From contig JAIXMP010000002.1 in NCBI GenBank assembly GCA_025677815.1, positions 1,240,001 through 1,304,000 on the forward strand: DNA of 64,000 nucleotides, read 5' to 3'. Origin of the DNA: Phascolomyces articulosus. Taxonomy: Eukaryota; Mucoromycota; Mucoromycetes; Mucorales; Lichtheimiaceae. A model generated the notes under the pieces. It made no database searches and was not told the origin of the DNA. It saw nothing but the letters and a program-made list of their open reading frames with translations. Positions 37,701 to 49,581 of this stretch are shown here, piece by piece (position 1 is the stretch's first letter; each line of letters opens with the position of its first letter). A program made the translations under genes and the position numbers.

Positions 37701-37818
37701 AGGAAATACACTTCAAGGAGCGAACGCAAATCCTTATGCCACGGATGTGGTAAATCAGCAAGATGTTAGACCTGCACAGCAAGCACCTGGAGGTGCTGAT
37801 TTACTACTTGACCTGTAA
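34757..37818 (+). CDS. beta-adaptin of clathrin adaptor complex (AP-1 type, AP-1/AP-2 beta)
   Basis: Twelve exons (34757-34784, 34903-35156, 35296-35541, 35627-35745, 35835-36049, 36139-36352, 36448-36613, 36678-36869, 36983-37159, 37237-37592, 37686-37818; the first codes nine residues plus one base) were traced as eleven coding pieces totalling 2100 nt, 699 aa. The trunk is highly conserved: [49 protein letters not shown] and [14 protein letters not shown]. These identify the beta subunit of an AP complex that sorts cargo at trans-Golgi, endosome or plasma membrane. After the trunk comes a Gln/Pro hinge and then the stop; the appendage (ear) domain is absent. The extreme C-terminus is DLLLDL, resembling a clathrin box. 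AP-1 versus AP-2 cannot be settled by eye. Confidence 0.92.
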
Positions 37819-38201
37819 AATGATCTATTATTCAAATAAGATATACATTATTTTATATATATATATATATATATATACTAGTGTCTGTGTGTATGTATGT
37901 GCCTTTTTTTGGTTGTCGTTTGATTTTCAATAACTATATGGTATATAAAGAATGCACTATATATATGTGTAAAAAGTCAGGGGAAGAGGAAAAGATACAA
38001 AAGGAGGGGGGGTTAATATATGCGTTGGCGAGTGTGTGTGAGTGTCGTTGTTGTGGTATGTGTATTTGTATATTTTTATCTCAGATAGTTTGGTATGATA
38101 TAAATATTGGGTTTGCTGTTTGTTTGTTTTGTGTGAGTGGATGATTTGAATAATATAAAAAAAGACTATTTGGTTTTTTTGTACAACAAAGAAAAGCTAT
38201 T
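37819..38201. other. convergent 3' intergenic region with AT microsatellite
   Basis: Between beta-adaptin (+) and phosphatase (-) 3' ends. An alternating TA tract covers about 37854-37877. A frame at 37881-38144 is Cys/Tyr-rich translation of GT-rich sequence and is not accepted. Confidence 0.65.
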
Positions 38202-40386
38202 TTAAACTCTTCCACTCGTCGTTGTGGTAGTAGATGACCAAGCTAATTCTACTTTTCCAATCGCCTTTTGAGATTCAGGACTCGGTGGTATACTTGGATC
38301 CACCGATTGCCAATTGGGTGCCCCAAAATTACTTACTTGACCATGGACACTTTTTTCCAACTTTAACAGTTCCGCAACAAATCCAATATTGGGTGACATA
38401 CTGGGTCTTGTTTTAATGACATGTTGATAAGCACGTTTCAGGGTCCATTTTTCGGATAATACAAAATAAGCTAAAATGGCAGCAACGGATCTTGATTTCC
38501 CTGCTTTACAATGAACATAAATAGGTTCATGCTTATCCTTTGCTTGATCTATATATCAAAAAGTAGTAGAATATTTATAAATAAAATGGAATACTTGTTG
38601 AGGAGTGTGGGGCAAACGAATGGGGTTTCTTACCAATCACTTGAACAGCTCGTTTCAATGTCTTTTCTACATTTTGCATAATCACAGTATCTTGTGCCGC
38701 GACCTTATGATATTTGATTTGATCCTTGAGTCCTGGAACATCATCATTACATTCCTCTGCCATATTTAATATTTGTTTTATCGATCGTGATTGTAGATTG
38801 AATAATTGTTCCTCTGTGGATATTTCGGGACCGAGATAAAGGAAACCCGGTACAATTTCGGATATGATGAACGCGTGATTTCCTTCACTACTAGGGGTGC
38901 CACCTCCGTCCGACCATAATGCTGTATCGGTGGGCGCAGTCATCATTATATCCTCCTCCTCTTCTTCTTTTACTTGATCCATATCACGTTGTGGCTGTTG
39001 TTGTTTTTGATCTTGCGTCGTGTTGGGTGATTCTAATATATTTGAAAATTCCTGCTGCTGTAAAGCGTGATGTTGATACTCATTATTATGATTATGGTGA
39101 TTAGTATTATTATTCTGTTGATGAGGTGTCGTGGAAGGAATCGTAGTGCTGGTATTCGTAGCAGTAGATGAACCATTTGATTTCATTAATCCTCGAGACC
39201 TTGAAGGTTTGACATGAGGATCTTTATTATGACGAAATCGTTGCTGACGGTTATGGAATTTTTCCCTTGCTGTACTTGTATCCAAACTAAATAAACTAGC
39301 TCTTCGTTGAACATTGGTATCAATTGGATTCATCCAAGCCGAAGACCCTGATGAAAATGTGGTAGCACTACGTGATTGGGTTGGTGTAGCCGTCATGACA
39401 CTTAAGTTACTGTTGGCTTTGATGGTGGATGTACCTCCTCCTACACCAATATTATTTCCATTTCCTCCTGATTCTCCAATATGACTAGGTGTATCCCATG
39501 GAGCTGACCAAGGTGACGACGAGGTAGAAGAAGCAGGTGCTAACGACGTAGTGTTATACACAAATCCAGTTAAATAAGCAGCCCAAGCATCCCATTTCAC
39601 AAATGCATTAAACCCTCCATCCAACGTATAAATCTTGAATTGTTGTTGCGTAAGTTTAGATTTCATGACATTAACCAAGATCCAAGCTGGAGAATCCATA
39701 TCCTGCATAGTATCATCATAAACAATAATGCGTCGATATGTATGTGGCGTTGCTGTTGCTGTTGCTGTCGTCGTAATAGAGGAAGAAGAAGTAAACTTGC
39801 GTATCCAATATAAATAATATTGTTTCCCTTCTTCTGTTGCAATAAAGCTTTCCAAATTAAAATTGGAAACAGTACCTCGTCGATAGCGTTTTATTAACAA
39901 GGTGGGTAAATTGACATTGATGGAATTACGAATATGTTGTTTTTCATACTGTTCATAATCTCGAACATCAATCATTAAAGGTTGGTCCACAGCATGGCTT
40001 GAACTATTCCTTCTTGTAAAAGCTGTAGTAGGTGAAGTGGTGGTAGTGACGGCTGCATAATGGTCGTCCTTTAGCATAGTAGCTAATTGAGAAGGTCGTA
40101 ATCGAGTAGGATCATGAGACTGTTGCTTTCGATGCGCTGTAGTGCGATGAGTTGGTGTAGTAGGAGAAACAGTGCTACTCTTACTATTACTACTGCTACT
40201 ACTACTGGTAGGACTTATCGTTGTCATTGTATTGTTATTATTAGTAATATTATAGTTTGAACTATCTGCTACTGTTGCTTGCTTTTGGAATGCCGCAGAT
40301 AACATGTCTGATGAGGTTGGAGTAGTTGAACTTGCGGCATTCGACGACACAATACAAATCTCGTCTTTTTGACTTTCACTTGGCAT
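38202..40386 (-). CDS. dual-specificity (MAP kinase-type) phosphatase with N-terminal rhodanese-like domain
   Basis: Two exons (40386-38634, 38548-38202) total 2100 nt, 699 aa. The C-terminal phosphatase has IVPGFLYLGPE, the signature HCKAGKSRS with nucleophile Cys598 and Arg604, and the MKP-type MSPNIGFVAELLKLE helix. An N-terminal rhodanese/CDC25-like domain begins PLMIDVRDYEQYEKQHI and ends LDGGFNAFVKW; the expected active-site Cys loop reads YDDTMQDMDSPAW and has no Cys, as in MKP docking modules that are catalytically dead. Long Ser/Thr/Asn-rich linkers lie between. By family such enzymes inactivate MAP kinases of pheromone, cell-wall or stress pathways. The intron falls just before the catalytic loop, so every active product needs it removed. 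Confidence 0.9.
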
Positions 40387-41089
40387 ATTGTTTTAAAGAA
40401 TAGAAATACACACACGACACAAAAGAAAATTTTTGAGGGAGGGAAGAAGAAAGGTGTGTGTTGTATATATATTATGGAGGTAAGAGAGTTGAGGAAAGAG
40501 GAGGTGAGAATATATAAATATTTATATATGTATATCAAAAGAAGGAGTGTATACAAAAGTGAATTTAAAGAAGAGAATTGTATATGATTGTTGTTATAGA
40601 GGGAAATTGATAGATGAAAACAAGGGTATTTATACTAATGAGTAAGAATAACTGTGTTGTATCTTTTAATATAGAAAACACAAAAGGGAAAAGAAGAAGG
40701 AAAAAAAAACGCTGAGCCCAGCAAGAAAAAAAAAGTGTTGTATTATATAAAGACGGTCGGTTGTGTGTCACAATCACCCTAACAAGTTGTGGCGCATATA
40801 CTTTTGCAGCATGAATGCTAGTTTCTATATTTATAACACCTCCCTTTTGCTTTTTTTATAATAGTTCGAAAATCTTATTTTATAATAGATTTCAATATGA
40901 AAATGGGAATATGATATTTATTTCATGTCATTATTTGTTATTAATATAAGCATTTAAATGCTCTATAGGGTGATGATGCTATAGTTGCAAAAGAAAAAAA
41001 AGATGGATAAGGATGATGATAATATATTTAATACTTGTTGGGTGAAGATAAAATTGTCATATATATTAGAGAGTGGAGGAGGTGTATTT
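40387..41089. other. intergenic: phosphatase promoter and KIN17 3' region
   Basis: About 700 bp, AT-rich and purine-rich on the + strand near 40430-40510, so CT-rich upstream of the minus-strand start. No gene seen. Confidence 0.6.
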
Positions 41090-41968
41090 TTATTTTAATG
41101 AACGAGGTTTACCAATAGAAAGGTGTCTTGGTGGATCTGGTTTCTTAATACCACCACCACTAGTACCACCACTCTTCATCATCATTCTCATTTTGTTACC
41201 ACCTGGTTTGGATGATATAGGTGCCGTAGGTTTAGCCATTGGTTTCAATGACATATTTAATTTGATTTTACTCTTTTCTCCTTCATCTCGTTTTAATTCA
41301 GTTGCTTGTTGCTCTGAAGCATTACCCCGTTCTTCAGCTTCCTTTTTAGCTCGTTCAATTTGTTCATTTAATAATTGTTGTTCTCGTTCTTCTTCATCTC
41401 GTTGTACTCGATCCATTTTTTGAATAGCAGCCTATATAAAATAGATATAGTGAATAACATGATAAAAAAAAACACTTTTTCCTCCCAAAAAAAAAGCTAT
41501 TATTATATTTACCTGTTTTGCCAATGCCTTTGGACTATTATCAATCCAAGTAATATACCAACCACGTTCAGTTTCATCAACATGACAAATACCTTCTCTA
41601 CCCAAATGTTTAACGAATTCAGAAAGAGAGTTCCATTTGGTAGCATTCATGTGAATATGTTGTCGATCGGAAATGTATTCTTGATAGACACTATTGGCAA
41701 AGACTCGTTTGGTACCATGAGCACGAGAAAGAATAGCTAAAAAGTCCTTTTTAAATTCATCAGAATAATTTGTCATGAATCGTCCTGGATTTTCGGCTAC
41801 AAGCAAGATTTGTCGTTGATGGGATTCACTATTCACATGGCACTTAAATCCGTTTTCGTCTCGACATTGTTTTTCACACACTTGACAATAGAATTTAAGT
41901 TTTAAAAGACCTTTGGATTTGATACGATTGGCAATAGCTTTTGGTGTAAGAAATCCGTCTTTTCCCAT
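41090..41968 (-). CDS. KIN17-like DNA/RNA-binding zinc-finger protein
   Basis: Two exons (41968-41513, 41431-41090) total 798 nt, 265 aa. It opens MGKDGFLTPKAIANRIKSKGL, the KIN17 start, with a C2H2 finger C28-x2-C31-x12-H44-x5-H50, then the winged-helix KIN17 core (RAHGTKRVFANSVYQEYI, HIHMNATKWNSL, WYITWIDNSPKALA). A charged helix (RVQRDEEEREQQLLNEQIERAKKEAEER) follows. KIN17 associates with spliceosome and replication complexes. The C-terminal SH3-like/KOW tail of animal KIN17 is absent, a common shorter form in fungi. The intron separates the core from the charged helix. Confidence 0.93.
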
Positions 41969-44900
41969 GGTGTAAATTAATAGATTATATGTTTTAAAAA
42001 AAGAGTGTTTTTCTTTTAGCGGCAGTGTGTAGGAAATGAGGTTTTCTTTGTATGAAAATACAGACATCTGATTGGTTGAGTTTCACTAAGAGAAAAGCGA
42101 TTTTAGTATCTCGAACTTATTCCAAACCTTTGAATTTCTTGCCTGTATCAAAAACCTTTTCCATCTCTTTATGGAGACGTATATAATAAAAGTGTCCATA
42201 ATGCTTTTAAAAACCAAAATGCAGTCTATATTTTAATTTGAAAAGGACATTTTAATTCCCTTAAAACTGACCTATTGATATCCTAATCGAAGTTGTATGA
42301 CAACTAGTACGGATAAGAAAAGAAGCCCTTAAAAAAGTAAGCTATTGCTAGACAGCCGCGTTTTTTTTAATATAAAAAAAGTAAACAATAACTGTGTTTG
42401 ATGTTTGTGATGACCCGATCCAGAATAAGAAGGAAAGAAACAAAACAACGGATATATTGACGATAATGTTTAAAAAAAAGTTTAATTTTTTTTGTATACA
42501 ATAAGATGTATATGTGGCGAAAAGTAAAATCCACAGAAAAGTCCAACTAGTTTATACCTTAAATTGCTCGATATCCGTTTTATTTTTTACTAATCGATCC
42601 AATCATAATAATATATCAACAAACAGACAAGAGACCGCGTTTTAGTTATTATTTATGCATTATATCCCATCCCATCTAAATGAATGATTTTTACCTTAAA
42701 TTGATGATTATCCTTTTCAATAAACTATGGTGGCGCTTCTGATTATAAATGGTTGGTAACTTAATACTGTTTAAACGCACCCACGTCATCTTTTTTTCAT
42801 TTCTCTTCTTCTTCTTTCCCCTTATTTTTCGTAAATCTATAAAAACAACCAAAAAAAGTAACCTTTCGTCTTTTTTTTTTCTTCAACTTTAATAACTTTT
42901 AGTATATCTATGATGGTAATCATGCTATAGAAAAGGTAAAGTTTTTGATACATGAAGAAAGTTGAACGAATGTGTGTGTGTATATATATAATCAAAAGGA
43001 AGCGGAAACTTAATGCTCTTCTCTTCAAGTCACATACATTTTATTATTCTTTTTTATTCCAACCATTCTTTCTGATTATATATTATATAGAAAGAGGGAA
43101 CACAACGGTATTACAACGACCTTCTTTTTTCATAATATTATTGTATTTATTTTATATTGTATTATTATACATATTATTATAATTGTACTATATTATATAT
43201 TATACAAGACCACAAGAACGACAATCAACAGCAAGGAACAAGCCAGTCTCTCTTGGGGCTTTCTTTAACCATAAAAGTCACCCATTATTTTTTTTCTTTA
43301 CTAACCTGACTATTACTGCTTATTTTTTCTTTCTCCTCCTCCTTCTTTTCTTCTCTTTTTTTATACTTTCTCACTCACAAAATTTCCCCCGTCCCCCAAT
43401 GATGAATGCTGTTGTTTGACCCATGCAAACCCTATATACAACTACTCTCTCACATTCTTTTTTTTTTATTAATCTTTTCCTCTCTCTCTCTCTGCTGGGG
43501 TCCAACAACTCTTTACCTTCTTGGTAAAAGCGATCGCTTCCAGGTACATACATATATATATATATTCCATATCTATCTTTCTCTATGTACATTTATATCG
43601 ACCTACATACACACACACATACACATAGAATCACATAGGAATAACTACTTTTATATATAACAAACCCCAATAACCTCATCATCTTGACTTACTTCGTTCC
43701 TACTATCTCCCTTTTTTTTTCTTATGTAAATAGATCGTTCAAGGTCTTTTCTGGTGTTCGGTCCCGTGTTCGGTCTTCCCTTCCCTCTCCTTCTTTCATT
43801 CTTTTCTCCCTCCCTCCCTCTCTCTTCTCGTTTCCGTCGTTGTCTTTGTTGCCGCTGTTCGCTCGGTGACGTGAGATATGGTGGAGGTTTTTTTTTCGTG
43901 GGCGGATGATAGTTGGGTCTAGGGTGACGGGGTCCAACAAATAATGGCCGTATTAGTACAGACGACGGCAGCACCAGCAGATCCTCGTCGTCGTCGTCGT
44001 CGCGTCATCGTTCTCTTTTGGATATAAGGGGAGGAAGAAAGATGAATGGGTTTTCTTCTTCATTCACGGTTTCCTCCCCTTCTCCTTCTCCTCTTCCTCC
44101 TCTTCCTTCTCTTTTGGGGAAGAATTTGTTTTATTCGTCGTCGAATCGTTCTCGTCGTCGGCGAGTAGTATGTAACATCAAATTAATATCGTTCTTTGTT
44201 TTATAACATGGGATAGATGGCGGTGGTAGGTAATGTATCGTTCTTTTTCCATATTTCTCCTATCAACGTCTTCCTCATCATCATCATCATCATGATAAAA
44301 GACTTTTTATCTAACTCAACCCTTTTGTTATTATTAGCGAGTTACCTGCCATCCGCCCGCCCGCCCCCGCTCGAGCTGCCATCGCTGTTTGGTTCCGTGT
44401 TTTTTTTCTCTCCTTCTCCTCTCCTCTTCTTGAGGAATAAATCCGTTGACAATTTCTCTCCATGCATTGTTCTTGTTGTTTCGTCCTCTGTTGGCTGGTC
44501 CATCCGTCTTTTTTTTCATTATATATATATATATGTCTATTATAAAAAATAACAATAAAAAAACTTTTTTCATACCTTATTATATAAAAAAAATAACCTT
44601 AAAAACCACGTCTTTTTCTTTTGGGGTAACACAGAGTCTGGAAGCTAAAAACATGGGTCACCCACCCACTTTTAACTCACATATCTTTTTCAAACGTCAT
44701 ACAGAAAAAAAAAGATGATCTCGCCACATACACACAAGCATAAGCACACGCACACAACTCCAAATCAAAATCACAATCGCTCCGAGCAATAGTTATTAAA
44801 AAAAGTTGGATTTTTCTTTTTACCTTTGATAAGGCGGAGAGGCAAAATAAATAAAAAAAAAGTTGGCATTTCTTGTTTGACACGGTCATATCCTCTTCTT

Positions 44901-45577
44901 TTTTTTTTCATTGACCGAATTTTCTTTTATATATGTTGATTGTATGTGTTACCCTGAATTGTTTCTTTTTGGCCAAGTGAAAGCATCGATAAAGGGATTG
45001 AGAAACACAGAAGGAAGGATTTATACTATGAGAAAATGGGGTGATATCCAAAGTCAAATAAGAAAAGAGAGAGAGTAAGAAAAGAAGGTGTGTGGGTATG
45101 TGTATACCAATTGGTGTTGTTGTGGGTTGGATGAAGGGAAAAAAAAAGAACAACAAAATGTGGATGGGTGGATGTTTTTTTTTATTAATACTGGTCAATT
45201 CTATATCCCGCGAAACATATCCAATAAGGACGTGTGGCGTGCGCACAGCCAAATCACATATATATATATATATATATATATTTAAACTTTTAGTGAATCA
45301 ACGCAACAATATTAACAACAGTAACAATATACATTTACTAAAATCCTTTTGTTGTTGTTGTAATACATATATAGAGATATATATAAAAGTATATAGAGGA
45401 GAAGGATGGTTCAAATTGGAAGTTTACATAACAATTAGAAGTAGGTTATTTTATATTTTTGTATGTGTGATTTGTAGGTAGTAAGATCCGTATACTAAGT
45501 AAGGAGAGAGAGAGATGCTTTAAGGGGAAAAGAAGAGATATAATTCTAAATTTTTTTCTTTAATGTCATTTGGAGAT
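41969..45577. other. 3.6-kb region without confident gene; strongly CT-rich on the + strand at about 43270-44520
   Basis: The first few hundred bases are the KIN17 promoter. From about 43270 to 44520 the + strand is dominated by C and T, with short GC-rich islands near 43915-44010 (a CGT-repeat) and 44350-44390 (CCCGCC motifs). Elsewhere in the window such CT-rich tracts precede start codons, so a + strand promoter and leader is possible, but every ORF I tried is short or low-complexity. Simple repeats include an AT tract at 45258-45281. The last 300 bp should hold the DnaJ-gene 3' end. Confidence 0.5.
45258..45281. repeat. AT dinucleotide microsatellite
   Basis: About 12 AT units in a row in non-coding DNA. 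Confidence 0.85.
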
Positions 45578-47317
45578 TTATGCAGTACCACTAGGTGATG
45601 TAGAGGAAGACGTACGAGCTTCTGGAGTAATTGGAATATCATCAGGAGAAACATCAGGTCGAACTTGAGAATATACACGGCCAATAATCTTGAGGGCAAC
45701 AGCACGTTGCTTTCGTGTTTCTCTGCTTGCCTTTTCATCTTCTAATACCTTATCACATACATCTCGAAGTACACTTTCTACTTCAAGTTTTGATCCACGC
45801 CAAATAGCTTGTAAACCCTAAATGTTTTTAAATCATCATGTTATTTCTATGTATATCAAAAATCAAAACGGTCGTTCATTCTTCCTTTGATCCTTTGCCT
45901 GAAACTCTATTTTTTACCTTTTGTGCTGCTTCTTCTTCTAATTTACTACGTTCTTCTTCCGTCAAACCTTTTTCATCTGCCTTGGCCAATTCACTGAAAC
46001 TGGATTGTAAATCTAAAGCTGTACGTAAAGTACCCACAGTTTCACTAAAGATATAACCCTTTTCACGAACACTATGGAACATACCACCCAAACCAAATGC
46101 AACGCTCTTGCCAAGATATTGATTGGCCTTCATGGTATAAGTACCACCAATAGCATGTAATAATTCCACACCATAATTTTCATGTTTGAGGTCCTCAGCT
46201 TCTATTTGAATGATATTGGTAAAAGCAGCAACAGAAGGAGGGCTGGTATCCTGTAATTCGGTATATTTGGAGAGTTTGTGGATAAGTTTCGTCACCAAGC
46301 CATCAACACGTTTGGCTCTTGTTTCTGCTCTTTCCTGTTCCAATTTCTCCTTTTGAGCCTCTTTTTCAGCTTTTTCTTCAGGTGTCAAGTTTTGTTCGTT
46401 TTCATTGCCTTCAGCATCAGCAGATTCCAATGCTTCTCGCATATCACGTCCAATGGAAATTTCACCAATGATATCCACAAATCGTTCACCACCAAAAGAC
46501 TGTCTAAAGAATTCTTCTGGGTCTACAAATCCTCCATCAGGTTTCAATCCATTTTCTTCACCAATTTCATTATATCGTTTTCGTAGTTTTGGATCTGACA
46601 ACACTTGATAAGCTTCCGATATTTTTTTAAACTAAATAAAAAATTCGTTATTTTTCATGCTCTCTTTCTATTTTCCCCAAAAAACTTTATATGGCATGCC
46701 TCTCATTTCTCTCATTTCTCTCATTTCTAATTTCACACACCCGCACACACATACACATAATCACTAACATATATATCCCCATATATCTTTGTGTATACCT
46801 TATCTTCAGCAGTAGGATCATCTCTGTTCTTGTCAGGATGGTACTTAATAGCCATTTTTCGATATGCTTTTTTAATTTCATCTTGCGTTGCTGTAGGTTG
46901 TACACCTAACAAATCATAATACTCGGTCGATAATGGGTTGTCGTCTATAGATATGAAAGGAACACAATGTTGGTTCATTAGGTTTTTTTTATAAAGGTTC
47001 AATGTTCCATACCATATACCCCTAAAGTCAATTTCAGGTGGTCCCTTTTTCTTTTCTCATGCCTTCTTCCCTCCCATATTTTATTTACCTGATCCTCGTT
47101 TACGTGAAAACTTAGATCTAGTATTTGTTTTATTATTCTTGAGATCAGTTCCCGAAGCATTAAGCTCATATTCGACAGTTTTGTCACAAGACCAACATTT
47201 CACTTGGACTTTTTGGTTGGCAGCCGATTTCTCTGGAAGAAATTCTAATTCTTTTTTACAGTCGGTACAGCTTGTTTTTATATAAGGTTCAGGTTTCCTT
47301 GAAGTATATACCGTCAT
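45578..47317 (-). CDS. DnaJ (Hsp40) protein, Caj1/Djp1-like X domain, with N-terminal zinc ribbon
   Basis: Four exons (47317-47089, 46944-46799, 46631-45918, 45817-45578) total 1329 nt, 442 aa. Exon 1 encodes a CxxC...CxxC ribbon (Cys17, Cys20, Cys41, Cys44) and a basic linker. Exon 2 starts the J domain ([20 protein letters not shown]) with HPD at 112-114, the Hsp70-stimulating tripeptide. The remainder is the DnaJ-X region ([38 protein letters not shown] [11 protein letters not shown]) of Caj1 and Djp1, co-chaperones in protein folding and peroxisomal import. Exons 1 and 2 join in frame (GSDDNP). An in-frame ATG at about 46979 in intron 1 could give a shorter form without the ribbon. Confidence 0.87.
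46701..46727. repeat. 9-bp minisatellite in DnaJ-gene intron
   Basis: The unit TCTCATTTC is repeated three times in intron 2 of the DnaJ-X gene. Confidence 0.75.
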
Positions 47318-48055
47318 GATAAAAAAAAAATAAACGGAAAAGGGGTTCCGGTGAAAGTGGGGTCTTGGTATGGTAACTTTTGTTGCCAAAAAAATTAAGT
47401 CAGCGATAAAAAATGCTTGGCTAACTCGATTTTTTTTTGTCAGGAGGTTTCAAAATGTTTTGGCATGTTTGATTATTTCAAGTTTTGGTATGAGTATTCT
47501 TAGTTACTCATGGGATCAGAATAATGACATATAGACTTATTTGTTTGAGCATTTCTTGTCATTCAATATCTATTATGTAGTAGCTTCTTGTTATAATAGA
47601 TATGACATAGGTATATACAGCATTCACACGTGATTTTAGTAAAAATCCTGCTATCAAATGGTATAATCATTCTCCAGGAATGTTTACTTTTACGTGACAT
47701 AATATTGATATAAATGAGAGCTCATTAGAAAAGTGCAATATCAGGTGGATACTATGCGTTGGATCATCTTTACATAATCACCATGTTGTGTTACCTCTAT
47801 TGTTATTAATATCTGTATATTGACTAATAAGTAAATGTATGCAAACACACAAAAATAGTGATAAATTCTAAACAAATGATGTAAATTTACTAAAAGAAAT
47901 GGGATGAATGGTGATATGATAAAACTTGTACTATACTATACTACAATAAACAATAACAAAAACAACAAGCAAGCAAGGAATGGGTGGATGTGATGTGTAT
48001 ATAACTAAAGTCTTCTATATATATACAAAAGAGTGACAAGAAGGCGAGAATATAT
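47318..48055. other. intergenic: DnaJ promoter and Sel1-gene 3' region
   Basis: About 740 bp, AT-rich. I see no gene, RNA or repeat family. Confidence 0.65.
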
Positions 48056-49581
48056 TTACAATCGTGAAGAAGAGGGTGTAGTAGGTGTTGTTACTATAAT
48101 ATTACTATTTCGATGCTTCTTTTTCATATGCTTGGCATTATTTCCAATAATAATATTCGTAGCACTCGTTCCATGACTACTGTTACTACTGGTACTACTA
48201 CCATTCCAGTCTTCTTGATCCACAATATTATATTTATCTTTCCAAATCCAAGAGTTTCCACAAATACTTTGTCCTTGTCGAGCAGCAAGGCGATAATACA
48301 TGGCTGATTTGTATAAATCCTTTTTCACACCATGACCATGTAAATAACAAAATGCCAAGTCGTTTTGAGCATCTGGATCACCGAGATTAGCAGCTATTTC
48401 AAAATAATACGCAGCTGTCACCAAATTTTTTGGTACCTGTTATAAATATTTAGTTCGCTGTTACTATTTATTTGAAACATGGATATTCTCATTCTCCTTC
48501 CGATTTGACAACAGCTTGAGTTATTATTTTCTTATATATCATCCATCAGTTATCATCCTTCATTTTTATCATAACAAAAGAAGAAAGGATACATTACCCC
48601 CCATGCATGACGAAATGATGTTCCCAACTCATAGATGGCTAATACTAATTCGGATTTTGCAACTGTAGTCGATTTCGCTATCCCTGTTTGCAGATCGTAA
48701 ACAGCACATTCAGCTGCTTTTTGAAGATGCTGTACAGCTAAAGTTGGATTTTTTTTACAACCCTATAAATATAAAATTACATACAAGTGCAACAGATGGA
48801 TGAATGGTGAATAGATAAATAAGAAAAAATAACCATATACGGTGCATAGCATCCATCAAACTACTATTAATAGGTTTCTTACCCATCCATGCCTCAATGC
48901 GATGCCGAAAAAAAAAAGACCCAGGGGTGATTCCGTCTCAGCCGATAAACGCCAATAATGAGTTGCTTTTTCTAGTTCTCCTTTTTCATGAAACTGCATT
49001 CCCAATTGTAAATATTGATCTGATGAAAAGGATGTATTTGTTCTTGTGGCATGATCAATAATACGTGTGGTAGTGATCATCATATCTGTTTTATTTGTAT
49101 CGAATAATGATGATGATGATGGTCCTTGGATAGGCTTATCATCACTATTATTATCGACAACTGCATGAAAAGATTCTCCACTCCGCCTTCGTTGTGGTTG
49201 TTGTTGGGGTAAAGAAGGAACGACAATACTATTACTAGAGCGTTGTGACGATGACGATTCACCTGACCTTGCTGTATGGACACTAAATGGTGTAGATGGA
49301 CCTGTTGTTGTAGTGGTAGAAGGTGTCATACTTGTGCTGGAATCAGACTCTGTCATGGACATATTGTGATCGTCTTGAAACATGGCAGCTTTTCGTTTTT
49401 CAGCTTGTTGCTGTTCCAATACCATACTTTTTCGATTTTTGATCATGATAGAAAGTGAACTGGCATTGCTAGCCGATCTCGAAAAAAAAGAATGACGTTT
49501 TTTTTCTTTTGTTGTTGTCGTTGTTGCTGATTTTATAGCCTGGTCTTTATGACCGTTAAACAAATTTTTAAATTTAAACAT
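48056..49581 (-). CDS. Sel1-repeat (TPR-like) protein, Skt5/Dsf2-like
   Basis: Three exons (49581-48883, 48762-48598, 48436-48056) total 1245 nt, 414 aa. The start chosen opens MFKFKNLFNGHKD; the in-frame extension upstream is a hydrophobic run typical of translated leader. A basic Ser/Thr-rich N-terminal half is followed by Sel1-like repeats: YLQLGMQFHEKGELEKATHYW, SPLGLFFFGIALRHGWGCKK, and AAYYFEIAANLGDPDAQNDL with CYLHGHGVKKDLYKSAMYY. Introns fall at the repeat joints. Sel1 repeats scaffold protein complexes; fungal relatives regulate chitin synthase or cell-cycle kinases. No prenylation motif is present at the C-terminus (SSSRL), unlike Skt5/Chs4. Specific partner unknown. Confidence 0.83.

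Noticed and set aside
43651..43974. 107-codon Arg/Lys/Glu-rich minus ORF
   Set aside because: Direct consequence of the CT-rich + strand; no ordered segment or recognisable motif.
44217..44552. Possible spliced + ORF (first exon at 44217, acceptor near 44337)
   Set aside because: The product would be about 75 residues ending in poly-Ile/Tyr from an AT microsatellite; no coding character.
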